Below the pieces are notes generated by a model, which had not been told where the DNA came from, made no database searches, and worked only from the letters and a program-made list of their open reading frames with translations. Positions 6,538-14,021 of a stretch of DNA of 17,050 nucleotides are shown one piece after another. The DNA is from an uncultured Cloacibacillus sp. (GTDB lineage: Bacteria > Synergistota > Synergistia > Synergistales > Synergistaceae): NCBI GenBank assembly GCA_900545755.1, contig URAG01000048.1, forward strand, positions 1 through 17,050. Direction: 5' to 3'. The first letter of the stretch is position 1, and every line of letters starts with the position of its first letter. Made by a program: the position numbers and the translations under genes.

Positions 6538-8064
6538 ATGTCGACACTCTATCTGGACGGAAAGTCTCTTACACTTCAGGACGTCGTTAACGTCGCGCGC
6601 AAGGGTTGGAAAATTGAAATTTCGCCTGAGGCCAAGGAGCAGATAAAGGAATGCGCGAAGGCGGTTCTTGCGTGGGCCGACGAAGGCCGCGTCGTCTACG
6701 GCGTAACGACGGGCTTCGGAGACCTCGCCTCGGTCGTCATCCCGCGCGACAAGTGCCGCCAGCTTCAGGAGAACCTTCTTCTGAGCCATTCCTGCGGCTT
6801 CGGCGAGCCTTATCCCGAGGACGTCGTGCGCGCGATAATGCTGCTCCGCATCAACACGCTCTCGCGCGGCTATTCCGGCATCAGCCTTGAGACGCTCCAG
6901 CAGATGGTCGACTACCTCAACCTCGGCATCCACCCCGTCGTCCCGACGCAGGGTTCAGTAGGTGCCAGCGGCGACCTCTGCCCGCTTTCGCACGTCGCGA
7001 TATCGCTCATCGGCCACGGCAACGTCGTATATCAGGGCAAGGTTATGCCGACCTCCGAAGCGCTCGTCAAGGTCGGCATGAAGCCCGTCGAACTTCAGCC
7101 GAAGGAAGGCCTCGCGCTTAATAACGGCACGACTGTAATGAATGCAGTCGCGGCTCTCTGCATCGTCGACGCTCTCAACATGGAAAAGAACGCCGATATC
7201 GCGGCCTCCATGTCCGCAGAAGCGCTGCACGCCGTCCCTTACGCCTTCGACAAGAGGACGCACGACCTTCGTCCGCAGGTCGGCCAGGGCATCGTCGCCG
7301 AGAATATGCGCCGTCTGCTTGAGGGCAGCGAAATCGTCGAGGCATATAAGAAAGACCGCGTACAGGACGCCTACTCGCTGCGCTGCCTGCCGCAGGTTCA
7401 CGGCGCGAGCCGCGACGCGATAGCCTACGTCAAGGAAAAGATAGAAATTGAAATCAACTCCGTCACCGACAACCCGATAATCTTCCACAAGGACGGCGAC
7501 GCCGTCAGCGGCGGAAACTTCCACGGCCAGCCGATGGCGATGGCGATGGACTTCTTCGGCATCGCGGCTGCGGAGTTCGCTAACATCGCAGAGCGCCGCA
7601 TCGCGCGCATGGTCGACCACAAGCTCTCCGACCTGCCGCCGTTCCTCGTCTCCGACAGCGGAGTCAACAGCGGCTTCATGATTCCGCAGTACACCGCCGC
7701 AGCGCTCGTTTCCGAGAACAAGGTCCTCGCTCATCCTTCTGTCGTCGACTCGATCCCGACCTCGGCGAATCAGGAGGACCACGTATCGATGGGCGGCTAC
7801 AGCGCGCGCAAGGCCCGCCAGATACTCAACAACACGAACCGCGTCATCGCGATAGAGATGGTCAATGCGGCGCAGGGAATGGACTTCCGCGCTCCTCTGA
7901 AGCCCGGCAAGGGCTCCGGGGCCGCCTACGCGGAATTCCGCAAGCATGTGCCCTTCTACGAGAAGGACCAGTTCATGCAGCCGCTGCTCCTGAAGTCGCT
8001 TGAGCTCGTTGAGAGCGGGACGATGATTGAAGCGGTCGAGAAAGAAATCGGAGAACTTAAGTAA
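6538..8064 (+). CDS. hutH: Histidine ammonia-lyase (histidase)
   Basis: HutH removes ammonia from L-histidine to give trans-urocanate, the entry step of the pathway, in the cytoplasm as a tetramer. The 508-residue length is normal. The self-forming MIO cofactor triad Ala143-Ser144-Gly145 is present in GSVGASGDLCPLSH. Other family marks are YGVTTGFGDLA, the LLSHSCGFGEP loop, NNGTT, NPIIF, GGNFHGQP and the Tyr/Gln/Glu-rich TSANQEDHVSMGGY near residue 418. The start is firm: GAGGAGG (6524-6530) lies 7 bases before the ATG. It appears monocistronic: a strong terminator follows about 35 bp after its stop, and it is expressed divergently from hutU. Confidence 0.98.
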   Translation: MSTLYLDGKSLTLQDVVNVARKGWKIEISPEAKEQIKECAKAVLAWADEGRVVYGVTTGFGDLASVVIPRDKCRQLQENLLLSHSCGFGEPYPEDVVRAIMLLRINTLSRGYSGISLETLQQMVDYLNLGIHPVVPTQGSVGASGDLCPLSHVAISLIGHGNVVYQGKVMPTSEALVKVGMKPVELQPKEGLALNNGTTVMNAVAALCIVDALNMEKNADIAASMSAEALHAVPYAFDKRTHDLRPQVGQGIVAENMRRLLEGSEIVEAYKKDRVQDAYSLRCLPQVHGASRDAIAYVKEKIEIEINSVTDNPIIFHKDGDAVSGGNFHGQPMAMAMDFFGIAAAEFANIAERRIARMVDHKLSDLPPFLVSDSGVNSGFMIPQYTAAALVSENKVLAHPSVVDSIPTSANQEDHVSMGGYSARKARQILNNTNRVIAIEMVNAAQGMDFRAPLKPGKGSGAAYAEFRKHVPFYEKDQFMQPLLLKSLELVESGTMIEAVEKEIGELK

Positions 8065-8097
8065 CGTCTTCACGTACGTAAATCTATAAGCTAGACG

Positions 8098-8136
8098 ATA
8101 AATGTAAAAAGCGGAGCCATCGCTTTTTACATTTAT
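8098..8136 (+). terminator. Intrinsic terminator between hutH and ftcD
   Basis: A perfect 16-base stem (8098-8113 against 8121-8136) with a 7-base loop. A run of five T lies in the 3' arm and TTTAT follows. It ends the hutH transcript. The stem is symmetric enough to act on antisense transcription too. Confidence 0.85.
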
Positions 8137-8154
8137 TTTATAAAACGGCTATAT

Positions 8155-8160
8155 TATAAT
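8155..8160 (+). promoter_or_regulatory. Candidate -10 for ftcD-hutI
   Basis: A perfect TATAAT, 41 bp before the ftcD start, placed just past the hutH terminator. The matching -35 (TTTATT at 8132-8137, 17-base spacer) is weak and overlaps the terminator's 3' arm. It would make ftcD-hutI a separate transcription unit. Confidence 0.5.
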
Positions 8161-8201
8161 CATGTAATACTATATCAACGCGAAAGGCGTGAGCGCAAAA
8201 A

Positions 8202-9125
8202 ATGGCAATTCAGCTGATTGAATGCGTACCGAATTTCAGCGAAGGGCGCCGGCAGGACGTCATCGACGAGATTGTAAGCTGTTTCAGGGATAAGCGTGGA
8301 ATCTACCTGCTCGACCACCGTGCCGACGAAGACCACAACCGCCTGGTCATAAGCCTAGTCGGGGCTCCCGCGCCGATACAGGAAGCGCTTCTCGCAGCCG
8401 CGAAAACGGCGCTCAAGCATATAGACATGAACGCGCACCAAGGCGGACATCCGCGCATTGGAGCCGTCGACGTAGTCCCCTTCACGCCTATCAAGGGCAT
8501 CACGATGGAGGAGTGTATAGAGCTCGCGCACAACTTCGGTGAGCGTTACTACAAAGAGACCGGCATTCCGGTCTATTTCTACGAGGACGCGGCGATGCGC
8601 CCAGAGAGGAAGCGGCTCGAGGTTATTCGCAAAGGGCAGTACGAGACGCTCAAAGATGAGGTTAAAACGAACCCCGACCGCAAGCCGGACATCGGCGAAG
8701 CATGCCTGCACCCCACCGCCGGAGCGACGGTCATCGGCGCGCGCAAGTTCCTCGTCGCTTTCAACGTAAATCTCGACACACCCGACGTGAATATAGCGAA
8801 AAAGATAGCGTCGGCGGTCCGCGCATCGTCCGGCGGTTTCTGCCACGTCAAGGGCATCGGCCTCGCGCTTGAGGAACGCGGCATCACACAGGTCAGCATG
8901 AACCTCGTCGACTACGAAAAGAACTCGCTCTACCGCGTGCTTGAAACAATACGCATGGAGGCCAGGCGATGGGGCGTCGGCGTGCTGGAGACCGAAGTGT
9001 ACGGCATGATACCGGTGAACGCGATTCTCGAAAGCGCCGCATATTATCTGCAAATAGCGGGCTTCGACCCTGAACAGGTGCTAGAGCTGCGTCTGCTTGA
9101 ACTTATGGGAAAGGATGCTGAATAA
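8202..9125 (+). CDS. ftcD: Glutamate formimidoyltransferase
   Basis: FtcD transfers the formimino group of N-formimino-L-glutamate to tetrahydrofolate, giving 5-formimino-THF and glutamate, the last step of this version of histidine breakdown. The 307 residues match a stand-alone formiminotransferase domain (N and C subdomains), without the cyclodeaminase part fused in the mammalian enzyme. Hallmarks are the N-terminal IECVPNFSEGR, the central HQGGHPRIGAVDVVPF (His79, His83) that lines the active site, and FNVNLDT. A separate cyclodeaminase (FchA) would be needed to recycle the cofactor and is not in the window. It overlaps hutI by one base (TAATG), so the two are likely translationally coupled. 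The upstream site is a weak AAAGG/GTGAG. Confidence 0.95.
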   Translation: MAIQLIECVPNFSEGRRQDVIDEIVSCFRDKRGIYLLDHRADEDHNRLVISLVGAPAPIQEALLAAAKTALKHIDMNAHQGGHPRIGAVDVVPFTPIKGITMEECIELAHNFGERYYKETGIPVYFYEDAAMRPERKRLEVIRKGQYETLKDEVKTNPDRKPDIGEACLHPTAGATVIGARKFLVAFNVNLDTPDVNIAKKIASAVRASSGGFCHVKGIGLALEERGITQVSMNLVDYEKNSLYRVLETIRMEARRWGVGVLETEVYGMIPVNAILESAAYYLQIAGFDPEQVLELRLLELMGKDAE

Positions 9126-10375
9126 TGGGCACGAAAAAACTCTACCGCAACATACGCCTCTTCACCCCCGTCGACGGCGGGCATCCGCTTGCGGGCAAAG
9201 AACAGGCCAACGTCAAAGAAATCAAAAAAGCTGCGATGCTCGTGAGCGGCGGCATAATCGAGCAAATCGGCGAAGAGGACGAAATCCTCAAAAACGTCTG
9301 CCCCTGCGAGGTAGCGATAGAAAAGGACTTCGGCGGGGCCTGCGTCATCCCGGGCTTCGTCGACCCGCACACCCACATGTGCTTCGCGAAGCGCCGCGAG
9401 GACGAGTTCGGAATGCGCCTCGCGGGACTTCCCTACCTCGAGATACTTGCGCGCGGCGGCGGCATACTCTCATCTGTCAACGCTGTGAAGGCCGCGACGG
9501 AGGACCAACTTTTCGAGACGACGAAAAAGCTCGCGCTCGCAGCCCTCGCTAAGGGAACGACGACCGTCGAGATAAAAAGCGGCTACGGCCTTGAGCTCGG
9601 CCTCGAACTGAAAATGCTCGAGGTCATAGGCCGCGTCGGACGCGAAACGCCGCTCGACGTAGTGCCGACCTTCATGGGCGCGCACGCCGTGCCGCAGGAA
9701 TACAAGGGCCGCGCCGACGAATTCGTCGACGAGGTGCTCGTCAAGCAGATGCTGCCGGAGGTCAAAGAACAGGGCATAGCGGAGTTCTGCGACGTATTCT
9801 GCGAAGAAGGCGTATTCTCCGTAGACCAGAGCCGCAGGCTGCTCAAGGCCGCGAAGGAAATGGGCTTCGACACGAAGATACACGCAGACGAAGTCAACGA
9901 CCTCGGCGGCGCGGGGCTCGCCGCGGAACTCACTACGCGCTCGGCGGAACACCTTCTCGCTGCGTCGGAAGAAAACCTCCGCGCGATGGGACGCGCCGGC
10001 TCGATAGCGGTGCTGCTCCCGGCGACGGCCTACAGCCTTAAAAAGCCATACGCGAGAGGCCGCGAGATGGTCGACTGGGGCGTGCCAGTCGCGATGGCGA
10101 CCGACTGCAACCCAGGCTCCTGCTTCTGCGAGTCGATGCCGTTCATTTTCGGGCTCGGCGTTATGTGCATGGACCTCTCTGTTGAAGAGGCGCTTACCGC
10201 TGCAACGCTGAACGCCGCTTACGCACTGAACCGCGCGAAAAAGCTCGGCAGCTTGGAAGCGGGCAAGCAGGCGGACTTCCTCGTCCTCGACGGCGAAAGC
10301 CCGACGACGCTCGCCTACCACGCCGGCGCGACTTCTATTGAAGAGGTGTACAAGCTCGGAGAGCGCGTCGCATAA
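9125..10375 (+). CDS. hutI: Imidazolonepropionase
   Basis: HutI hydrolyses 4-imidazolone-5-propionate to N-formimino-L-glutamate, the third pathway step. It is an amidohydrolase-fold metalloenzyme of 416 residues, the normal length. Visible are the metal ligands in GFVDPHTH (His82, His84), the substrate-loop run RREDEFGMRLAGLPYLEI, IKSGYGLE, FMGAHAVP, the third ligand in KIHADEVND, SAEHL, and the aspartate of ATDCNPGS. The C-terminal ADFLVLD strand closes the composite beta-sandwich. GGAAAGGA lies 9 bases before the start codon, which overlaps the ftcD stop. It is the last gene of the ftcD-hutI unit and is followed by a hairpin terminator, so the whole route from histidine to glutamate is encoded between 4205 and 10375. 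Confidence 0.98.
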   Translation: MGTKKLYRNIRLFTPVDGGHPLAGKEQANVKEIKKAAMLVSGGIIEQIGEEDEILKNVCPCEVAIEKDFGGACVIPGFVDPHTHMCFAKRREDEFGMRLAGLPYLEILARGGGILSSVNAVKAATEDQLFETTKKLALAALAKGTTTVEIKSGYGLELGLELKMLEVIGRVGRETPLDVVPTFMGAHAVPQEYKGRADEFVDEVLVKQMLPEVKEQGIAEFCDVFCEEGVFSVDQSRRLLKAAKEMGFDTKIHADEVNDLGGAGLAAELTTRSAEHLLAASEENLRAMGRAGSIAVLLPATAYSLKKPYARGREMVDWGVPVAMATDCNPGSCFCESMPFIFGLGVMCMDLSVEEALTAATLNAAYALNRAKKLGSLEAGKQADFLVLDGESPTTLAYHAGATSIEEVYKLGERVA

Positions 10376-10404
10376 GTTTCAGTCAAAAACAAAAACAAGC
10401 GAAA

Positions 10405-10439
10405 CAACATAGGCGGCCCGCAAAAGGCCGCCTATGTTG
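10405..10439. terminator. Terminator between hutI and the MATE gene
   Basis: A perfect 14-base GC-rich stem (10405-10418 against 10426-10439) with a 7-base loop, between convergent genes. The T-rich side (GTTTTTGTTTTT on the minus strand) favours ending the MATE transcript. On the plus strand there is no U-run, so hutI termination here may be weaker. Confidence 0.8.
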
Positions 10440-10464
10440 CATCTTCGTACCTGATGCACCTCAG

Positions 10465-11832
10465 TTACAGGCGTTTAAGAGAGGTGCGCTCGTATCGTTT
10501 ATAAACACAGAACGACAAAATAACCGTCAAAACATCGGCAGTGCTCTGCGACCAGACGATACCGTACATTCCGAATATTCCGTCCAGTATGAAGAGCATC
10601 GGGATGTTAAGGACGAGCCAGCGCGAAACGCCGAGGAAGAACGCCTTATCTCCCCTGCCAAAAGCCTGGAAGAGATAGACTGTAAAGAAGCTCATGAACA
10701 TGAGCGGCGTCGCTAGCACCCTTATCCTCAGGAAATTCGTGCCGAGAGCGACGGTCTGCGGCTCCGTTATGAATGCTTTCATGATATACGGGGCGGACAA
10801 CTCGTACATCGTGATGCTGACAGCAGATGTTATAAGGCCGACTTTCAGAGCGGAGAGCATCACGGCCTTCATCCTTTTGTGATCGCCGGAGGAATAGTTG
10901 TAGGCGACGAGCGGCATCATGCCCTGGCAGAGGCCGATGCCGAAGTTGAGCGGCAGTCGTTCCGCTTTCAGCACTATGCCGACGGCGGCAAGCGCCACAT
11001 TGCCGTATTCCACCATGAGCCTGTCGATGACGACGTAGTCCAGGTCGAAAAGAAATGTCGTCAACGCCGCGGGAACGCCTACTCCGAAAGTCGAGCGTAT
11101 GCTGCGCGCCGACGGCATACCCGCTTTAACATTGAAGGTGACGGGCGAATCCCTTCCCATTCTGAATATCACCAAGACGAAATAGAGGCAGGCGATGGAG
11201 TTCGATATACATGTCGCAACGCCCACGCCGAGCACTTCGTGGCCGCGCGGCAACAGCACAAACATAAAGAGCGGGTCTAGCGCGATGTTGATCAGACCAC
11301 CGAATGTTATGCCGAATCCAGCCTCTTTGGATGCGCCCACGCTGCGCAAAAGGTTGGCGAGCACGTTCGACAGCACGGTCGGAATCCCTCCGAAAACTAT
11401 GACGCAGTAAGCATACTGCTTTGCGTAGAGCAACGTGTGTTCGTCCGCGCCTAGCAGATAAAGTACCGGCTCCATAAAAACCGCCATAAGCAGCGAGAAA
11501 AGCGCCGACGCAACGACGGCCGCGTAAATGCTGAAAACGCTTACCCTCCGTGCCTCGTCCTCCCTCTTCTCGCCTAGCAGGCGCGAAATGAGCGTGCCGC
11601 TGCCGACGCTAGTCAAGTTGGCGAGCGAGAGAGATATATTGAATACGGGCAGGATAAGCGAAAGCGCCGCCACCATGTACGGGTTGTTAGTCTTACCGAC
11701 ATAGAATGTGTCCGCAAAGTTGTAAATGAGGATGATAAGTTGGCTGATTATCGTCGGGAGGGCCATTATTTCAAGAGCTTTTAAGACTGGCAGAGATTCA
11801 AAAACAGCCGTTGTTTCGGCGTTGCGCTTCAT
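10465..11832 (-). CDS. MATE family efflux transporter
   Basis: A multidrug and toxin extrusion pump, exporting cationic drugs or metabolites in exchange for Na+ or H+ across the inner membrane. It has about twelve membrane segments in two repeats. Recognisable parts are LPTIISQLIILIYNFADTFYVG in the first segments and, at the start of the second repeat, FGVGVPAALTTFLFDLDYVVIDRL. I take the ATG at 11830-11832, which follows AAAGGT by 9 bases and gives 455 residues. A frame with TTG at 11886 or ATG at 11859 would be longer, but the likely promoter puts the mRNA start near 11887, ruling out the TTG. Of the MATE subfamilies it looks closest to MepA-like proteins; the substrate is unknown. It is transcribed alone. 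Confidence 0.93.
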   Translation of the reverse strand: MKRNAETTAVFESLPVLKALEIMALPTIISQLIILIYNFADTFYVGKTNNPYMVAALSLILPVFNISLSLANLTSVGSGTLISRLLGEKREDEARRVSVFSIYAAVVASALFSLLMAVFMEPVLYLLGADEHTLLYAKQYAYCVIVFGGIPTVLSNVLANLLRSVGASKEAGFGITFGGLINIALDPLFMFVLLPRGHEVLGVGVATCISNSIACLYFVLVIFRMGRDSPVTFNVKAGMPSARSIRSTFGVGVPAALTTFLFDLDYVVIDRLMVEYGNVALAAVGIVLKAERLPLNFGIGLCQGMMPLVAYNYSSGDHKRMKAVMLSALKVGLITSAVSITMYELSAPYIMKAFITEPQTVALGTNFLRIRVLATPLMFMSFFTVYLFQAFGRGDKAFFLGVSRWLVLNIPMLFILDGIFGMYGIVWSQSTADVLTVILSFCVYKRYERTSLKRL

Positions 11833-11893
11833 ATAGATCAAGACCTTTGCAAGTTTCATCGCCACATCCCGCGCAGCGGGCTGCAACTAAAGT

Positions 11894-11922
11894 ATTCTAA
11901 CGCGCGCCGGCGTTCATATCAA
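11894..11922 (-). promoter_or_regulatory. Sigma-70 type promoter for the MATE gene
   Basis: On the minus strand TTGATA (11917-11922), a 17-base spacer and TAGAAT (11894-11899). The spacer ends in GCGCGCGT directly against the -10. The predicted start near 11887 supports ATG 11859 or ATG 11832 as the MATE start codon. Confidence 0.65.
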
Positions 11923-11948
11923 TGTCATGCGGCGGCATAGAAAATAGA

Positions 11949-11982
11949 AAACGCGGCGTGACGCCGTGCGTCCGCCGCGTTT
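11949..11982 (-). terminator. Intrinsic terminator after the flavodoxin gene
   Basis: Ten perfect pairs (11949-11958 against 11973-11982), continued by GACG/CGTC with one bulged base, close on a 5-base loop. On the minus strand it is followed by TTTCTATTTTCT. It lies 33 bp after the flavodoxin stop. Confidence 0.8.
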
Positions 11983-12015
11983 AAGATTTTCCGCATTCAG
12001 CGAGAATATGCCGGC

Positions 12016-12489
12016 CTATTTGTCAGCCTGTTCTATCAAACTTCTGACCTCGCTCTCTGAACACCGGTTGAGCAAGCGTCCTTCTTTCCAATTCGCTTTC
12101 GGAGCATGCGGCTTCAGCTCTTCAATAGTACGCCCCATTCCGCTGCCGCCTGACGTCGCGAATGGAATGACGGTTTTTCCGGCTAAGTTGCAGCTTTCGA
12201 AGAACGTCTCTATGATTCTCGGCGCGACGTACCACCATATCGGAAATCCTATAAAGACCGTGTCGTAGTCCGTCATGTCAGGCAGCTTCCCCGCTATTGC
12301 GGGACGCACGGATTTATCGTTCATCTCTACAGAACTGCGGCTGTTTCTGTTCGTCCAATCGAGATCCGCGTGAGTATAAGGCTCCGCTGGCTTTATCTCG
12401 AAGATGTCGGCTCCCGCCGCATCGGCGACGCGCCTCGCCGCCGCCCTCGTCACGCCGCTTGCCGAAAAATACGCTACAAGTTTTTTCAT
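12016..12489 (-). CDS. Flavodoxin family protein
   Basis: A 157-residue flavodoxin-fold protein that should bind FMN and carry electrons in the cytoplasm. The N-terminal YFSASGVTRAAA is the FMN phosphate-binding loop (usually T/S-x-T-G-x-T; here a looser SASGVT). DTVFIGFPIWWYVAP matches the second flavin loop and VIPFATSGGSGMG the third. The pattern fits the short flavodoxin type often found as a stand-alone gene in anaerobes and thought to reduce small substrates. The start is well placed: GGAGGT lies 7 bases before the ATG. It has its own promoter and terminator and no obvious partner gene. Confidence 0.92.
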   Translation of the reverse strand: MKKLVAYFSASGVTRAAARRVADAAGADIFEIKPAEPYTHADLDWTNRNSRSSVEMNDKSVRPAIAGKLPDMTDYDTVFIGFPIWWYVAPRIIETFFESCNLAGKTVIPFATSGGSGMGRTIEELKPHAPKANWKEGRLLNRCSESEVRSLIEQADK

Positions 12490-12526
12490 TCAGATTACCT
12501 CCGTTTCTGCTTCCTATACAAGCTAC

Positions 12527-12555
12527 ACTTTAGCGCGCGCGTCGCGCGATGTAAA
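12527..12555 (-). promoter_or_regulatory. Candidate promoter for the flavodoxin gene
   Basis: On the minus strand TTTACA (12550-12555), a 17-base spacer of almost pure CG alternation, and TAAAGT (12527-12532). The -35 matches at five of six positions and the -10 at four. The leader would be about 30 bases. Confidence 0.45.
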
Positions 12556-12654
12556 ATGCTTTTCATATATAGAAGAGCCATGCTTGAATGGTATAGAGAA
12601 CGCACTGCCTCTACAACTTGGACGGAATTACGGCGCGTTCATGTCTATACGAAA

Positions 12655-12684
12655 AGCGGCGGGAGCCTCGCTTTACCCGCCGCT
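12655..12684 (-). terminator. Intrinsic terminator at the end of the queA-glutaredoxin operon
   Basis: A perfect 9-base stem (AGCGGCGGG at 12655-12663, CCCGCCGCT at 12676-12684) with a 12-base loop. On the minus strand it is followed by TTTTCG. It lies 24 bp after the glutaredoxin stop. Confidence 0.75.
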
Positions 12685-12708
12685 CGATATCTATCTTACC
12701 TGATGCAC

Positions 12709-12951
12709 TTACAGCTCGTTTATGTCGAAGAATATTCTTTTCCCGTCGACAAAGCATGGAACGCCGATGGAGCCGTTTTTTTTGATTTCGTCAAATTCGG
12801 GCGCCTTGTCGCGGAGGCGCAGGAAGAGCTTGAGGTTTGCGGTACTCGCGTCGATGTCCACGAACTCGACGTCGAGCTTCTTCTCCGCTATCGTTTTGAG
12901 CGCAGCAGTGCAGTCGGGACAATTTCTGGTGCCTATCATCTTTACCGCCAT
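12709..12951 (-). CDS. Glutaredoxin-like thiol-disulfide protein
   Basis: An 80-residue thioredoxin-fold protein of the small glutaredoxin/NrdH-like class, acting in cytoplasmic thiol exchange. The redox motif is Cys11-Pro-Asp-Cys14, right after the first strand (VKMIGTRN). The cis-proline loop is GVP (residues 63-65), followed by a third cysteine (Cys66), and the family's VDG turn comes next. Asp in the CPDC motif is less common than the CPYC of classical glutaredoxins, so it may use a different reductant. AGGGGGA precedes the ATG. It starts 13 bp after the queA stop on the same strand and is the last gene before a terminator. Confidence 0.85.
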   Translation of the reverse strand: MAVKMIGTRNCPDCTAALKTIAEKKLDVEFVDIDASTANLKLFLRLRDKAPEFDEIKKNGSIGVPCFVDGKRIFFDINEL

Positions 12952-12964
12952 ATTTATAATCCCC

Positions 12965-14020
12965 CTATTCGATGAACATCGAGTCGCCGAACGAGAAGAA
13001 ACGGTATCGCTTGCTTACCGCCTCGTTGTAGGCGTTCATCATCGTGTCATATCCTCCGAAGGCCGAGACTAGCATCAGCAGCGTGCTCATCGGCAGATGG
13101 AAGTTCGTTATCAGCGCGTCTACAGCCTTGAACTCGAAGCCCGGACTTATGAAGAGGCGCGTGTCGAGCGAGCCGGGGACTATTTTCCCCCAGCGCTGCG
13201 CAAAGGATTCCAGCGTGCGCACGACGGTCGTGCCTACCGCGACGACGCGGCCGCCCTGTTCTTTCGCCGAGTTTATCGCAGCCGCGGTCTCCAGTGGGAT
13301 CTCACAGAATTCCTCATGCATTATGTGGTCGGAGATGTTCTCCGCTTTTACAGGGCGGAAGGTGCCGAGGCCGACGCGCAGCGTGACGAATGCGTGCGGC
13401 ACGCCTTTGTCCTCAAGTTTTTTCAGGAGTTCAGGCGTGAAGTGCAGCCCTGCTGTCGGAGCGGCGACGGAATTCTCTTTCTCTGCCTTCGCGTAGACCG
13501 TCTGATAGCGCTCTGGGTCGGCGTGAGTCTCCGTGATGTAGTGCGGCAGCGGAGTTTTGCCAAATTTGTGTATTATCGCGAGCGGGTCGTCTTCTTTCGC
13601 AAAAATCAGCGTGCGAAGGCCGTCTTCGAGACGCGCTCCAACCGTCACCTCGGTATCGGCGCCGAGTGTGACTTTCGTCCCTTCCGGCAGTTTGCGTCCG
13701 GGGCGGACGAGCGCCGTCCATTCGTTTGACGCCGTTCCTGGGTTTAGAAAGAATATCTCGACGTGCGCGCCGCGCTCCGCCGAGCTTTTTTTTACGCCCT
13801 CGACGCGCGCGGGAAGAACGCGGGTGTCGTTGAGTACGAGAAGGTCGCCGGGTCTGAGATATTCAACGATGTCGCGGAAAATCCTGTCCTCTGTCCTCCC
13901 GCCATTGCGGTGTACAACCATCAGACGCGATGAATCGCGCGGCTCGGCTGGGTCCTGCGCGATCAGTTCCTTGGGTAGCTCGTAATCGTATGCCGCTGTT
14001 TTAGCGAGGTCGCGTTCCAT
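12965..14020 (-). CDS. queA: S-adenosylmethionine:tRNA ribosyltransferase-isomerase
   Basis: QueA moves the ribosyl part of S-adenosylmethionine onto 7-aminomethyl-7-deazaguanine at the tRNA wobble position, forming epoxyqueuosine. The 351 residues are normal for the family. Marks in order: YDYELPKELIAQDPAEPRDSSRL at the N-terminus (first 35 residues), LRPGDLLVLNDTRVLPARV, the EIFFL strand, NSVAAPTAGLHFTPELL in the middle, LRVGLGTFRPV, and ALITNFHLPMSTLLMLVSAFGG near the end. Its ATG begins one base after the spoIID-like stop (TGATATG), with GGAG 10 bases upstream, so translation is likely coupled. Queuosine synthesis needs other que genes and tgt, which are not in the window. Confidence 0.98.
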   Translation of the reverse strand: MERDLAKTAAYDYELPKELIAQDPAEPRDSSRLMVVHRNGGRTEDRIFRDIVEYLRPGDLLVLNDTRVLPARVEGVKKSSAERGAHVEIFFLNPGTASNEWTALVRPGRKLPEGTKVTLGADTEVTVGARLEDGLRTLIFAKEDDPLAIIHKFGKTPLPHYITETHADPERYQTVYAKAEKENSVAAPTAGLHFTPELLKKLEDKGVPHAFVTLRVGLGTFRPVKAENISDHIMHEEFCEIPLETAAAINSAKEQGGRVVAVGTTVVRTLESFAQRWGKIVPGSLDTRLFISPGFEFKAVDALITNFHLPMSTLLMLVSAFGGYDTMMNAYNEAVSKRYRFFSFGDSMFIE

Positions 14021-14021
14021 A

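Noticed and set aside
6955..8073. 372-residue open frame antisense to hutH
   Set aside because: Arg/Val/Asp-rich translation typical of an antisense shadow of a GC-rich gene.
11860..11886. TTG start at 11886 for the MATE gene
   Set aside because: The likely transcription start is about 11887, leaving no ribosome binding site; the ATG at 11832 has AAAGGT at good spacing.
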